A DNA stretch of 64,000 bases from Sphingobacterium humi (GTDB taxonomy: Bacteria > Bacteroidota > Bacteroidia > Sphingobacteriales > Sphingobacteriaceae), in contig NZ_WSQA01000002.1 of the NCBI RefSeq assembly GCF_009768885.1, forward strand, positions 62,001-126,000. Reading direction: 5' to 3'. Of the stretch, positions 51,250 through 60,176 are shown in pieces (positions within the stretch are counted from its first letter, which is position 1; every line of letters starts with the position of its first letter). The translations under genes and the position numbers were made by a program. The notes beneath the pieces were generated by a model, which searched no databases, was not told the DNA's origin, and was given only the letters and a program-made list of their open reading frames with translations.

Positions 51250-53820
51250 ATGTTCAAACACCTCAAATCACGTCGCTACTATTTCAAAGAAATCCTCGCC
51301 TTCTTTTTTCTTCTTGCAGCAGCGTATTTTTTTAAACAACAGAAACAAGAAATTGCAGAAGCCGGTAAATTATTACAGGAAGCCGATGCGACCCTTATCC
51401 TTTGGGGGATGTTGGCCACCCTGCTCCTGCTGCTCCTGCATGGCTTGATGTATTGGTATTCTTTTCAAGCCATTCGCGAGAAACTGGCCTTCCGCGCCTG
51501 CATGCGCTTATTTTTAAAGCGAAACCTCATCAGTGTGTTTTTACCGGGTGGCGGCGTCACTTCCTTGGCCTTCTTCAGCGATGAAGTGGCAAAACAGGGC
51601 ATCAGTAAAACGAAAACCGCTTTTGCCTCCTCTATCTTTGCGGGAATCGCCTTTCTTTCCCTTGCTATCGTTGCCATTCCGGTCATCAGTTTCTTAGCCT
51701 TCAAAAATGGAAACTCCAGCAGCAATTGGATGGCCTTAGGCAGCTTAGTAGGCTCGTTATTGGTTCTTTTCTGGGCCACGCAATCCTTCCTTAAGCAAGG
51801 CTGGGTTTATCGTCAGTTATATCGCATTAATCCAAAAATTGAGGCGGTGCTGTTGGAAATAAATCAGAAATCAATGGCCAAAGGCAAGCTATTGCTGGTT
51901 TTGTTTTGTTCTACAGCCATCGAACTGCTGGGGATGCTGCACATCGGCATTGCCATGCTGGCCATTGGATTACCCATTAACCTAGAAGCTTGTATTGCCG
52001 GCTATGTGATAGCCACCTTGTTCTATGCGATTTCTCCCTTTTTAAGGGGCCTCGGGGCAGTTGAAGTATCCTTAGTCCTCGTCCTCAAAAGCTATGGCAT
52101 ACCCGATGTGGATGCTTTCTCAATCACCCTGCTCTATCGGATTTTTGAATTTTGGATGCCCTTAGCTTTCGGTATTTTAGCTTTCTTTTCGAGTAGGGCT
52201 AATATTATTTTGCGCATACTGCCTGCCTTAAGCTTAGCCGCATTGGGCATTGTGAATATGGTTTCTGTTTTAACACCGCCTATGGTGGATAGGCTGCGCT
52301 TCTTGAAACATTACCTACCCTTGGAGTTTATCCAATTCTCCAACCTGTCTATCTTGGGCATCGGACTTATGTTGCTGATCACGGCAGCTTTTTTAATAAA
52401 AGGATTAAAAAATGCCTGGCGGATTGCCATGGCCCTAAGCTTACTCTCTTTAGTGGGCCACCTCACCAAGGGGATAGATTATGAGGAGGCTGCTTTTGCA
52501 CTGCTAAGTATATTTACGCTATGGTTTACGCGGCATCATTACAACTTGAAAAGCGATCCGAAAACACAAAGCTTGGGCATTCAGACCGCCATGCTCTTGT
52601 TTGGTATCGTGATGATCTATGGCGTGATGGGCTTTTACGCGTTGGAGTATCAGCATTTTCAGAAGAACTACAACTGGATAGAGGCCTTATTCGAGACCTT
52701 GCGGGCCTTTTTCTTAATGGATACCAAGCAAGCGCCAATCAGTAGTTTTGCCAAATGGTTTGTCAACTCTATCCATGGCTTGGGGGTCTTCTCCTTATGT
52801 ACGTTAATTTATACCCTCTTAAAACCATACATCTTTAATTTAGGGGAGGATGCGGAAGAAAGCGCGATGGCCAAGACCTTGGTTGAGCAATATGGCCAAT
52901 CCGCAGATGATTACTACAAGACCTACCCGGATAAGTCATTCTACTTTTCGGAACATAAAAACAGCTTTATTGCCTATAAGGTATCCTCAGGCTTTGCGAT
53001 GGCTCTAGGGGAACCCGTGGGTAGCAAGGAGCAGCTGCAGGATATAGAAACCATTAGCGGCTTTGAAAAGTTCTGCCTGCAGCATAACATCAAGCCTGCA
53101 TATTATAAAATTAGCGAAGCTGCTTTGCCATTGTTTATAGAAATGGGAAAGAAATACATGCCAATCGGTCAAGAAGCTATCGTGGATCTGCAAACTTTTA
53201 GCTTGGAAGGTAAGGATCGGAAATCCCTCAGGAATGGCTTAAACGCCCTCCAAAAGAAGGGATTTTTTTGCCGGCTATACCAGCCGCCATTGAAGGATGG
53301 ACTCTTACAACAGCTTAATTTCGTGTCGGATGAATGGCTGAGCAGCATGAACCGGGAAGAAATTGTCTTCAGCTCGGGGAAATTCGATCAACAGGAGCTC
53401 AAGCAGCAGCAGGTGATTACCGTGGAAAACGAGGACGGGAAAATTGTTGCTTTCCTCACAATCATTCCAGATTACAAAGCAGATGAAGGCACGTATGACT
53501 TGATTCGGCGAACCAAAGATGCTCCTGCTGGCGTGATGGACGCCTTAATCGTGCAGCTTATTCAACAGCTGAAAGAAGCGGGTAAAACCCATTTAAATAT
53601 GGGTATGGCGAGTATGTCGGGCATCGATAAACCAAAGGATCTTCCCGAATGGACGGTAAAGTTCGCCTATGAAAAACTGCGGCAATTTCGGCAGCATCAG
53701 GGCTTATATGAGTTTAAGGATAAGTTTAATCCTGTTTGGCATAAAAAATACCTGGTTTATCAAAATCATTATGATTTGATTACGATTCCTTTGGTGATAT
53801 CGAAGATTATGAAGGAATGA
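51250..53820 (+). CDS. mprF: MprF-like lysylphosphatidylglycerol synthase family protein
   Basis: This 856-residue protein has the two-part MprF layout. About thirteen hydrophobic segments cover residues 15-540 (flippase-type UPF0104 core with LFLKRNLISVFLPGGGVTSL and YAISPFLRGLGAVEVSLVLV). A C-terminal soluble GNAT-like DUF2156 domain covers about 545-850, with SFYFSEHKNSFIAYKVSSGF, MALGEPVGSKEQL and HLNMGMASMSG. MprF adds an amino acid from charged tRNA to phosphatidylglycerol (or a related lipid) and flips it, lowering surface negative charge. The aminoacyl donor cannot be read from sequence. Confidence 0.88.
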   Translation: MFKHLKSRRYYFKEILAFFFLLAAAYFFKQQKQEIAEAGKLLQEADATLILWGMLATLLLLLLHGLMYWYSFQAIREKLAFRACMRLFLKRNLISVFLPGGGVTSLAFFSDEVAKQGISKTKTAFASSIFAGIAFLSLAIVAIPVISFLAFKNGNSSSNWMALGSLVGSLLVLFWATQSFLKQGWVYRQLYRINPKIEAVLLEINQKSMAKGKLLLVLFCSTAIELLGMLHIGIAMLAIGLPINLEACIAGYVIATLFYAISPFLRGLGAVEVSLVLVLKSYGIPDVDAFSITLLYRIFEFWMPLAFGILAFFSSRANIILRILPALSLAALGIVNMVSVLTPPMVDRLRFLKHYLPLEFIQFSNLSILGIGLMLLITAAFLIKGLKNAWRIAMALSLLSLVGHLTKGIDYEEAAFALLSIFTLWFTRHHYNLKSDPKTQSLGIQTAMLLFGIVMIYGVMGFYALEYQHFQKNYNWIEALFETLRAFFLMDTKQAPISSFAKWFVNSIHGLGVFSLCTLIYTLLKPYIFNLGEDAEESAMAKTLVEQYGQSADDYYKTYPDKSFYFSEHKNSFIAYKVSSGFAMALGEPVGSKEQLQDIETISGFEKFCLQHNIKPAYYKISEAALPLFIEMGKKYMPIGQEAIVDLQTFSLEGKDRKSLRNGLNALQKKGFFCRLYQPPLKDGLLQQLNFVSDEWLSSMNREEIVFSSGKFDQQELKQQQVITVENEDGKIVAFLTIIPDYKADEGTYDLIRRTKDAPAGVMDALIVQLIQQLKEAGKTHLNMGMASMSGIDKPKDLPEWTVKFAYEKLRQFRQHQGLYEFKDKFNPVWHKKYLVYQNHYDLITIPLVISKIMKE

Positions 53821-53831
53821 TGAATGATTTC

Positions 53832-54407
53832 CTAACTCTTGCCTTTACCTGCATCCCCCTTCTCCAAGGCGTCAATTTTATGACAAAGTTCTTTAATTAG
53901 CTTATATTGGGTTTCCTGCGACTCAAATAGTGCCTTCAACTGCTCTTCCAAGAGCATATCCATCTTTTGATGTAGGCTTCGGATCTCGAGCTCTGCCTTC
54001 ATATTGACCAGGTAATCGTTTTCTGCACGCATCCTATCCTTTTCCTCTTGCCTATTTTGGCTCATCATAATAATGGGTGCTTGAAGTGCTGCAATACAAG
54101 AAAGCACTAGGTTCATGAGGATAAAGGGAAATGGGTCAAATTGATCCTTGCTAGGCACCTGGCTATTGTAGATGATCCAAACAATTAGAATAAGCGTGAA
54201 AATAAGGATGAAAGTCCAGCTGCCACCAAAACGAGCGACTTTATCGGATATTTTTTGTCCCGGGCTCAGAATTTCCTTGGGTGGATGAACTAATCGGTCG
54301 ACCATAAGGGCTTCTTCCTCCATTGTTTTCCTCACGAGATTATGCAGCTTTTCAATATTCTCATTGCTTTCCAGCATAATCTGATGGATATTCTTTTTCT
54401 TTTCCAT
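53832..54407 (-). CDS. DUF1003 membrane protein
   Basis: The 191-residue protein matches DUF1003: DKVARFGGSWTFILIFTLIL and IVWIIYNSQ, FDPFPFILMNLVLSCIAALQ, then APIIMMSQNRQEEKDRMRAE and NDYLVNMKAELEIRSLHQKM. Two transmembrane helices (about 75-95 and 110-130) are flanked by polar cytosolic ends; the C-terminal helix is a probable coiled coil. No biochemical function is known. It is convergent with the MprF-like gene, separated by 11 bases, so their ends are very close. Confidence 0.92.
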   Translation of the reverse strand: MEKKKNIHQIMLESNENIEKLHNLVRKTMEEEALMVDRLVHPPKEILSPGQKISDKVARFGGSWTFILIFTLILIVWIIYNSQVPSKDQFDPFPFILMNLVLSCIAALQAPIIMMSQNRQEEKDRMRAENDYLVNMKAELEIRSLHQKMDMLLEEQLKALFESQETQYKLIKELCHKIDALEKGDAGKGKS

Positions 54408-54504
54408 ACTTGCTAGGTTTTGTTTTTAAGTAAAACAATTGATGGGTGAAATTGCTTGCGCGATGGAAAAAGAGATTAATAATGAAAAAAGGATCGGGCC
54501 GCTC

Positions 54505-55113
54505 TTACAGGGCAAGCTTTACCTGCAAAAAGCACTTAAAGACATTACTATTGCTATTGATAAGTAGGCTATGTTGCTCGCCGGGATAGCAATACGCTAA
54601 CCGCGATTGGAAATTCTTGATGAGTATATTATTAGCCTGATCTTCCAAATAATGATTGACACGGTTGCTAACTTCCATCGTGAACTGGTTAAAAGCTACT
54701 TTGATACGAATTTTAACCGGATGGTTTTCCATGCTGTTGTACCCGTTTCTTAAAGCATTCTGAACCAAAGCTAAGCTAATTAATGGCTGAATTAGTAGTG
54801 TAGGATCTTCGATTTGATAGTTGGTTTTGAAAAAGAAGGGTTCAGCTTGTAAAGAGGCAAACCACTGTATATAGCTTTCCAGGGCTCTAATTTCCTCCTC
54901 AATAGTCCATTGTTCTTGCTCAGGATAGCTATAGCAGGTTTTCTGCCAAGCCAAGAATGCATCCTTTGCCGCTGTATCGGCATCTTGTCGTGCTAGAAAT
55001 TGTTGACAAAGCTGATGATCTAAACGGGCTTCCTGATAGGATAATCGGGCAGCAAGCTGAAGATTCTCTTGCTGCATAGCCTGTTTCTCCTTGCTTTCTT
55101 TATTCCAGAACAT
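54505..55113 (-). CDS. Divergent LytS-type histidine-kinase-like ATPase protein
   Basis: Starting at the ATG at 55113 (inside the end of the DUF502 gene, a 14-base overlap) gives 202 residues with no transmembrane segment. The layout follows the C-terminal part of LytS/YehU kinases: EEIRALESYIQWFASLQAEP, LLIQPLISLALVQNALRNGY (a VENA-like N box), a strand pair with IKVAFNQFTMEVSNRVNHYL, then ILIKNFQSRLAYCYPGEQHS. The phospho-acceptor His and the D-x-G loop are not recognisable. It may be a non-catalytic binder or a pseudo-kinase linked to the DUF502 gene. Confidence 0.5.
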   Translation of the reverse strand: MFWNKESKEKQAMQQENLQLAARLSYQEARLDHQLCQQFLARQDADTAAKDAFLAWQKTCYSYPEQEQWTIEEEIRALESYIQWFASLQAEPFFFKTNYQIEDPTLLIQPLISLALVQNALRNGYNSMENHPVKIRIKVAFNQFTMEVSNRVNHYLEDQANNILIKNFQSRLAYCYPGEQHSLLINSNSNVFKCFLQVKLAL

Positions 55114-55726
55114 CACGTTTCTCCTTCCCTCCTTCCAAACCACTTACACCACCTGACACCACTAGTTTCATGGCATCTGTTGCCGACATATTTAATTTAT
55201 GTACCTTCTCGGAGCTTATGATAACCACCTGCCCTGCAACCGAGTAGGAATACGGAAAGTAAACCACTACTTCACCGGGAAGACCGATCGCTTGCAAATC
55301 CTTTTGAGTCAGAAAACCAACCTTCTTCAGTCCATATTCATTGACATCAACCAATACCGGTTCATTAAACTTCTTGGCATCGCCTACAAAAGCCTCTGTA
55401 AAGTCTTTGATCGAAGAATATAAGGTATTAAATAGAGGAATCTTGTTGATGGTGCGGGTCATCCAACTGCGAATAGGTGCTGTTACTAAATTGGTGAATA
55501 TTAATCCGACCAAGGCCAATAACAGGATAACGGAAAGTATACCGATCCCCGGAATATACAAGGGGTGCCCACTTTCATCTTCCAAGAAATGCTCGGTAAT
55601 ATTCAAGGCCCCGTCGAGCGTAGCCACCAACCAAACAATTACGAATATAGCCCCTGCAACAGGTGCTACCACCAAAGTTCCTTTGATTAAATAATAGAAA
55701 AACTTTTGAAAAATCTTACGCAACAT
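55100..55726 (-). CDS. DUF502 family membrane protein
   Basis: The 208-residue protein has two transmembrane segments (about 14-34 and 60-85, GILSVILLLALVGLIFTNLV) and a soluble domain with VTAPIRSWMTRTINKIPLFN, TLYSSIKDFTEAFVGDAKKF, NEPVLVDVNEYGLKKVGFLT, VVVYFPYSYSVAGQVVIISS and MKLVVSGGVSG. This is the DUF502 family (COG2928), widespread and of unknown function. The coding end overlaps the LytS-like gene, implying co-translation. The MurF-Alr gene ends two bases upstream of its start. Confidence 0.93.
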   Translation of the reverse strand: MLRKIFQKFFYYLIKGTLVVAPVAGAIFVIVWLVATLDGALNITEHFLEDESGHPLYIPGIGILSVILLLALVGLIFTNLVTAPIRSWMTRTINKIPLFNTLYSSIKDFTEAFVGDAKKFNEPVLVDVNEYGLKKVGFLTQKDLQAIGLPGEVVVYFPYSYSVAGQVVIISSEKVHKLNMSATDAMKLVVSGGVSGLEGGKEKRDVLE

Positions 55727-55728
55727 AC

Positions 55729-58164
55729 TTATTCAAAATAATACACTCTTTTTACTCGACTCGCAATATTGACCAATAACTCATAAGGTATCGTATCGAT
55801 CGCTTTGGCCGCCGCCATAATATCCGGAAACACCTCCACATCATCGCCTTCTTTTACCTCAATATCCGTGACATCTAGCATACACATATCCATACAAATA
55901 GTGCCAACGGTGGGTACTAGCTGCCCGTTTATCTTCATTTTACCGATACCGTAGCCAAATTTACGATTATATCCGTCAGCATACCCAATTTTTACCGTAG
56001 CAATTCGACTATCGCGGGTTAAAACCCCTTTCCTATCGTATCCTACGGTTTCCGTTTGTGGCAAATCCTTCAACTGGGTTACCGTCGTTTTAAGGGTACT
56101 TACCTTTTCAATAGTTGAGCGTGTATGATCCATATCAACGCCATAAAGGCCGATTCCTAAACGCACCATATCAAAATGCGCCTGTGGCCAACGGACAATG
56201 GCGGAGGTATTGGCTACATGCTTAATGAAGGTATAACCCAGCCCTTCCTCCAGTTGTTTGGCACAATGGCTATAGGTGTCGATTTGCTGTTGGGTAAAAG
56301 CATCTTGCTCTGGATCTCCCGACGCTACTAAATGCGTAAAGCAGGATTGTACATGTACTTCTTCCTGCGTTTGTAATCGGCTAAGCAAGGCAGGTACTTC
56401 GTTGGGCAAAAATCCCAGTCGATGCATACCTGTATCTAGTTTTAAATGTATAGGATATGCAGTTTTACCTACATCTTTAAGAAAACTCATAAACTCCTCC
56501 AGAAACCGCATGGAATAAACCTCAGGCTCTAGGTTATATTGCAATAGTGTTTGGAAGGTATCGCTGTCCGGGCTCAGCACCATAATAGGTAATTGGATGC
56601 CCCCTAATCGTAATTCTACGCCCTCATCGGCAAAGGCAACCGTTAAATAATCAACCTTACTAAACTGCAAGAGATTAGCCACCTCAAAACTGCCACTACC
56701 ATAGGAGAAAGCCTTAACCATGGCCATTAACTTCACCTGATTAGGAATCATGGATCGGTAATGCATAAGGTTATGGGACAAGGCATTTAAGTTTATTTCT
56801 AAGACGGTACCGTGCGAGCGCAGGGTTAAGCGTTGCACCAATAGCTCAAATTGATAGGCACGGGCGCCCTTGATTAAAATACTTTCTTCTTTAAAAGCCA
56901 ATTTATCTAGGGATTCCAGCAAGGCTGTCGTTTCGGCAAAGAGATGAATCTCAGGCACAGCTAAGGAGGTTAACCAAGGGTATTCGGGTCCTACCCATAT
57001 AAATCGTTGCAGGTTCGCCCTATTAATTAGGCTCACTACTTTATCTTGAAATTTAGCAGTCTGCTGTAGGCCTTCCATATCCGAAAGAATCAAGGTTTTC
57101 TTTTGATGCTGATTTTGCTGCGAGAGAAAATCTAAGGATATCTGCAAGGATGCTAAATCGTTCGAATAGGAATCATCAATCAGCGAGCAATTATGGATAC
57201 CTTTTTTCAATTGCAAACGCATTTCTAAAGGTCGCAATAGTTGCAGGCGCTTGATGATTTCAGACATGCTATATTGAAAGTACAACATAACGGTGCTGCA
57301 GGTGAGGCAATTCTCGACGGATGCCCGGTCGGTAAAGGGTACTTCAAAACTGTATTCCTCACCTTTTAACAGTATAGTAAGCGCGGTTCCCTTTGCTAAG
57401 GTATGTTGATCCAATACACATAGGCTATCAGATTCCAAACTTCCCCAGCTGTACCAGTCCAAGCACTCAGGCAACATAGCCTTCTGTATATACTTGGATC
57501 CCGCTATTAAGGCCTTGGCATGTTGGAATAGTTTCAACTTTTCCTGTAGTTTGGCTTGTATGGATTCAAAATACTGCGCATGGGCTTCACCAATATTGGT
57601 AAATATGCCAAGGTCAGGTTGAATAATCTCCTGTAGTCTTTCCATTTCTCCAGGTTCACTAATTCCGGCTTCAATTAAAGCAATATCATATTGTGGCCCT
57701 AAATTCCATAAGGATAAGGCCACCCCTAATTGGGAATTATAGCTTTTCGGACTTTGGTAAACTTGCTTGTCATGGCCCAAGAGCTGATGCAGCCATTCTT
57801 TCACGATGGACTTGCCATTGCTTCCTGCAATGCCAACCAGCAATCCCTTAAATTGAAGACGATGGTAGGTTGCCAAACGTTGCATCGCCGCTAATGGATC
57901 TGCAACCAGCAGGATATTGACCGCTGCTAAGGTCTCTAAATCCGCTGTTAGGCGGGAAACTACAAAACTACGAACCCCTCTTTGATAAGCATCTAAGATA
58001 AAGTCATGCCCATCACGTGCGGCAGTAAGAGCAAAAAACAAGCTTTGTTCCGGTTGATTAACCTTTCTACTGTCGTATACTAGTTCAGTAATTTGTTGAT
58101 TGTAATTCGCTAATCGATCATCTTTTACTTCTAAAACCTCACGTATTAAATCAATAGTATACAT
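55729..58164 (-). CDS. Bifunctional UDP-N-acetylmuramoyl-tripeptide:D-alanyl-D-alanine ligase/alanine racemase
   Basis: The 811-residue protein is a MurF-alanine racemase fusion typical of Bacteroidota. The MurF half (about 1-440) has AITELVYDSRKVNQPEQSLF-like entry sequence, the P-loop GIAGSNGKSIVKEWL, and SLIDDSYSNDLASLQISLDF. The racemase half (about 450-811) has VLEINLNALSHNLMHYRSMI, the PLP Lys in LMAMVKAFSYGSGSFEVANL, LHLKLDTGMHRLG-like sequence, the catalytic Tyr in ETVGYDRKG, and TICMDMCMLDVT. It makes D-Ala and adds D-Ala-D-Ala to the muropeptide precursor. The three-gene group with DUF502 and LytS-like genes shares its strand. Confidence 0.95.
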   Translation of the reverse strand: MYTIDLIREVLEVKDDRLANYNQQITELVYDSRKVNQPEQSLFFALTAARDGHDFILDAYQRGVRSFVVSRLTADLETLAAVNILLVADPLAAMQRLATYHRLQFKGLLVGIAGSNGKSIVKEWLHQLLGHDKQVYQSPKSYNSQLGVALSLWNLGPQYDIALIEAGISEPGEMERLQEIIQPDLGIFTNIGEAHAQYFESIQAKLQEKLKLFQHAKALIAGSKYIQKAMLPECLDWYSWGSLESDSLCVLDQHTLAKGTALTILLKGEEYSFEVPFTDRASVENCLTCSTVMLYFQYSMSEIIKRLQLLRPLEMRLQLKKGIHNCSLIDDSYSNDLASLQISLDFLSQQNQHQKKTLILSDMEGLQQTAKFQDKVVSLINRANLQRFIWVGPEYPWLTSLAVPEIHLFAETTALLESLDKLAFKEESILIKGARAYQFELLVQRLTLRSHGTVLEINLNALSHNLMHYRSMIPNQVKLMAMVKAFSYGSGSFEVANLLQFSKVDYLTVAFADEGVELRLGGIQLPIMVLSPDSDTFQTLLQYNLEPEVYSMRFLEEFMSFLKDVGKTAYPIHLKLDTGMHRLGFLPNEVPALLSRLQTQEEVHVQSCFTHLVASGDPEQDAFTQQQIDTYSHCAKQLEEGLGYTFIKHVANTSAIVRWPQAHFDMVRLGIGLYGVDMDHTRSTIEKVSTLKTTVTQLKDLPQTETVGYDRKGVLTRDSRIATVKIGYADGYNRKFGYGIGKMKINGQLVPTVGTICMDMCMLDVTDIEVKEGDDVEVFPDIMAAAKAIDTIPYELLVNIASRVKRVYYFE

Positions 58165-58233
58165 CTTTAAATAAATATGGAACGAATTTCATCATTTTTT
58201 TATTAAGTTCATCATTTTTTGAACATTTGTATT

Positions 58234-58713
58234 ATGGAAGAAGGATTTGGAAAACAAAAGAAATATACGCCCCTGCAAGCCAAGAGTAAAGCCGAGAGTT
58301 ATTGCGCCTATCAGGAACGCTCGCAACAAGAGCTACGCGATAAACTGTACAGTTGGGGGCTTCATCAAAGCGACGTGGAATCCATTATCTCCGATCTTAT
58401 TGCCGATAACTTCCTGAACGAAGAACGCTTCGCTAAAGCTTTTGTTTTGGGGAAATTCCGCATGAAAGCCTGGGGTAAAGTTAAGATCATCCAACATTTA
58501 AAGCTGAAACGGGTTTCCAAACCCCTTATTTCAGTAGCCATGCGTGAAATCGATCTGGATGAATACGAGGAAAAGCTAGAAGAATTGATTGCCAAGAAAA
58601 CAAATAAACCACTTGGCAGTCTTACTCTCCCTGAAAAGGCAAAATTAATACGCTATTTACAAGCAAAAGGCTATGAAAACGATTTGATCTTTCAAAAGAT
58701 AAAAGCCGAATAA
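58234..58713 (+). CDS. recX: RecX-type regulatory protein
   Basis: The ATG at 58234 is preferred over an upstream TTG. The 159-residue protein has the three-helix RecX repeats: AESYCAYQERSQQELRDKLY, SWGLHQSDVESIISDLIADN and FLNEERFAKAFVLGKFRMKA followed by WGKVKIIQHLKLKRVS. It binds RecA filaments and modulates recombination. recA is not in this window. It stands divergent from the MurF-Alr gene with a gap of about 70 bases, and 167 bases separate it from the tRNA pair. Confidence 0.9.
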   Translation: MEEGFGKQKKYTPLQAKSKAESYCAYQERSQQELRDKLYSWGLHQSDVESIISDLIADNFLNEERFAKAFVLGKFRMKAWGKVKIIQHLKLKRVSKPLISVAMREIDLDEYEEKLEELIAKKTNKPLGSLTLPEKAKLIRYLQAKGYENDLIFQKIKAE

Positions 58714-58744
58714 GGCTCATTAAGGCTGTTTAATGTAAGATTTA

Positions 58745-58771
58745 CAGAAAAAAAAGCGCCCGATTGGGCGT
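58745..58771 (-). terminator. Minus-strand terminator-like hairpin upstream of the tRNA pair
   Basis: On the minus strand cgccc pairs with gggcg and is followed by ctttttttt. No gene on that strand ends here, so it may block read-through toward recX from the right. Confidence 0.6.
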
Positions 58772-58861
58772 AAAATAAAACTATTGAACTTGACAAACAG
58801 CCACTTGTAAGATTTAACCCATTTTTTTTCAAAAATAATTTTAGGAAATCAAATTTCTCTC

Positions 58862-58869
58862 TATCTTTG
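58862..58869 (+). promoter_or_regulatory. Candidate -7 box of the tRNA-Gly/tRNA-Leu unit
   Basis: TATCTTTG fits TAnnTTTG and lies 11 bases before the first base of tRNA-Gly; ttttagg is placed about 18 bases upstream. Confidence 0.55.
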
Positions 58870-58880
58870 CAGCACGTCAA

Positions 58881-58953
58881 GCGAAAGTAGCTCAGTTGGT
58901 AGAGCACAACCTTGCCAAGGTTGGGGTCGCGAGTTCGAATCTCGTCTTTCGCT
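58881..58953 (+). tRNA. tRNA-Gly(GCC)
   Basis: A 73-base cloverleaf. Acceptor GCGAAAG pairs with CTTTCGC, discriminator T. The D arm is AGCTCAGTTGGTAGAGC. The anticodon stem-loop CCTTGCCAAGG gives anticodon GCC, and the T arm is GCGAGTTCGAATCTCGT. Five bases separate it from tRNA-Leu, so both are transcribed together. Confidence 0.96.
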
Positions 58954-58958
58954 CAGTT

Positions 58959-59043
58959 GCCTAGGTGGTGGAACTGGTAGACACGCAGGACTTAAAATCC
59001 TGTTCCCGTTAAGGGAGTGCGGGTTCGATTCCCGCCCTAGGTA
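58959..59043 (+). tRNA. tRNA-Leu(TAA)
   Basis: An 85-base class II tRNA. Acceptor GCCTAGG pairs with CCTAGGT (G-U at the first pair), discriminator A as leucine tRNAs require. The anticodon loop ACTTAAAAT gives anticodon TAA (UAA). There is a long variable arm, and the T arm is GCGGGTTCGATTCCCGC. CCA is not encoded. Confidence 0.95.
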
Positions 59044-59049
59044 CTTGGA

Positions 59050-59080
59050 TAAAAAGCTCATCGAAAGATGAGCTTTTTTA
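59050..59080 (+). terminator. Terminator after the tRNA pair (bidirectional)
   Basis: aaaaagctcatc pairs with gatgagctttttt around a short loop; the same stem can end the minus-strand DUF5106 gene, whose stop is 48 bases to the right. Confidence 0.85.
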
Positions 59081-59127
59081 GTATATAGTTTTTGGACTTA
59101 GTAGTTAGATCTTGAAAGTGTTAAATT

Positions 59128-60069
59128 TTAGAAACTTACTGTACTCAAATACTCTCCAAAACCGTTAAGATCCGTATCTTTTAGAATCACTTTTTTATCC
59201 TTATCCAATAAATAAATCGTTGGTGAGGCTTTCAAATCATAGAGTCCTTGACTCAGAACCGCCTGCTTCTCATCTATGGCATTGATAAAATTAGCAGGAA
59301 CCTGATTCCTATAGTTTTTCCAGATATCCATATTTCCATCAGGATAAACCGCCAAAACTTGTAAATGCTTATGGCTAATGAGGTCTTGAATGCCTGCATG
59401 AGCCTTTAATGCAGCAAATGTCTCTTCGCAGTTACTACAGCCTGGTTCATAAAACATAAGCAATAATAAAGCAGCATCCGTTTGATATAAGCTGGACGTT
59501 GACCCATCGCCTAATAAGAAGCTGAAGTCTGTTGCTCTTGTACCCTCTTTATTGCGTTTCACTAAATCTAGTAGCACCTTATATTTTTCTTTATCTGCCG
59601 CGCTAACCCGGTCAGATGACGTGAAATAGGTCAGTACCGGTTCGTAGTATAAATCGTTTCGTATCGGGGAATTCGGGTCGTATAAATAGCTATCTAATTT
59701 CTGTTGAAAAAACGCAAAACCTGTAGGTTCTATTTTTGCTTGATCCAAAAACTGGGGAATGCCGGTTTCCAATTTATCTATAGAGACCTGAGGAAACATC
59801 GCCAAGTAATCGACCAATATTTGCTCAGCCGTACCATTATTAAATTGTGTGCTGGTATCACTAAAATTAAAATGATCCCAATAATGCTCAAAAACGTAAT
59901 TCAGTTTGTCCTGCGGATCGGTCAGCACCGCCGGAGCTTCTGGAAGGTGAAACCCAGATTCTGAAGGATTACCCTTATCTGAATTTAAGTTAGTGCTGGA
60001 TTGGCAGGACAGCAACAAACTAACTATACATAAAAATAGAGAGGAAAGAAATATTCTGTTCGCATACAT
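59128..60069 (-). CDS. DUF5106/thioredoxin-like lipoprotein
   Basis: The start at 60069 gives a 313-residue lipoprotein opening MYANRIFLSSLFLCIVSLLL then SCQSS; the frame from 60144 begins inside the terminator of the upstream gene and is rejected. The first half (about 45-160) is a DUF5106-like helical region with FEHYWDHFNFSDTSTQFNNG. The second half is thioredoxin-like with LLMFYEPGCSNCEETFAALK, a CSNC redox pair (CxxC), and a cis-Pro-like LKASPTIYLLDKDKKVI. It is probably a periplasmic thiol-disulphide protein of the TlpA/ResA type. Confidence 0.85.
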   Translation of the reverse strand: MYANRIFLSSLFLCIVSLLLSCQSSTNLNSDKGNPSESGFHLPEAPAVLTDPQDKLNYVFEHYWDHFNFSDTSTQFNNGTAEQILVDYLAMFPQVSIDKLETGIPQFLDQAKIEPTGFAFFQQKLDSYLYDPNSPIRNDLYYEPVLTYFTSSDRVSAADKEKYKVLLDLVKRNKEGTRATDFSFLLGDGSTSSLYQTDAALLLLMFYEPGCSNCEETFAALKAHAGIQDLISHKHLQVLAVYPDGNMDIWKNYRNQVPANFINAIDEKQAVLSQGLYDLKASPTIYLLDKDKKVILKDTDLNGFGEYLSTVSF

Positions 60070-60103
60070 AGGCTTAATGAAATTGATACTGTAGTTAAAT
60101 TTA

Positions 60104-60141
60104 ACAAAAAATAGTCTTGGCCCAAAAGGAACCAAGACTAT
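60104..60141 (-). terminator. Terminator of the outer-membrane protein gene
   Basis: On the minus strand atagtcttgg pairs with ccaagactat and is followed by a T-run. It sits between the barrel gene and the DUF5106 gene and supports the later start of the latter. Confidence 0.8.
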
Positions 60142-60176
60142 CAACTATTTAAATGAAATTTACTTTCTTGTATTGC

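Noticed and set aside
58861..59061. A 66-codon minus-strand frame
   Set aside because: It lies antisense over tRNA-Gly and tRNA-Leu; the RDSNSRPQPW string is a known tRNA shadow.
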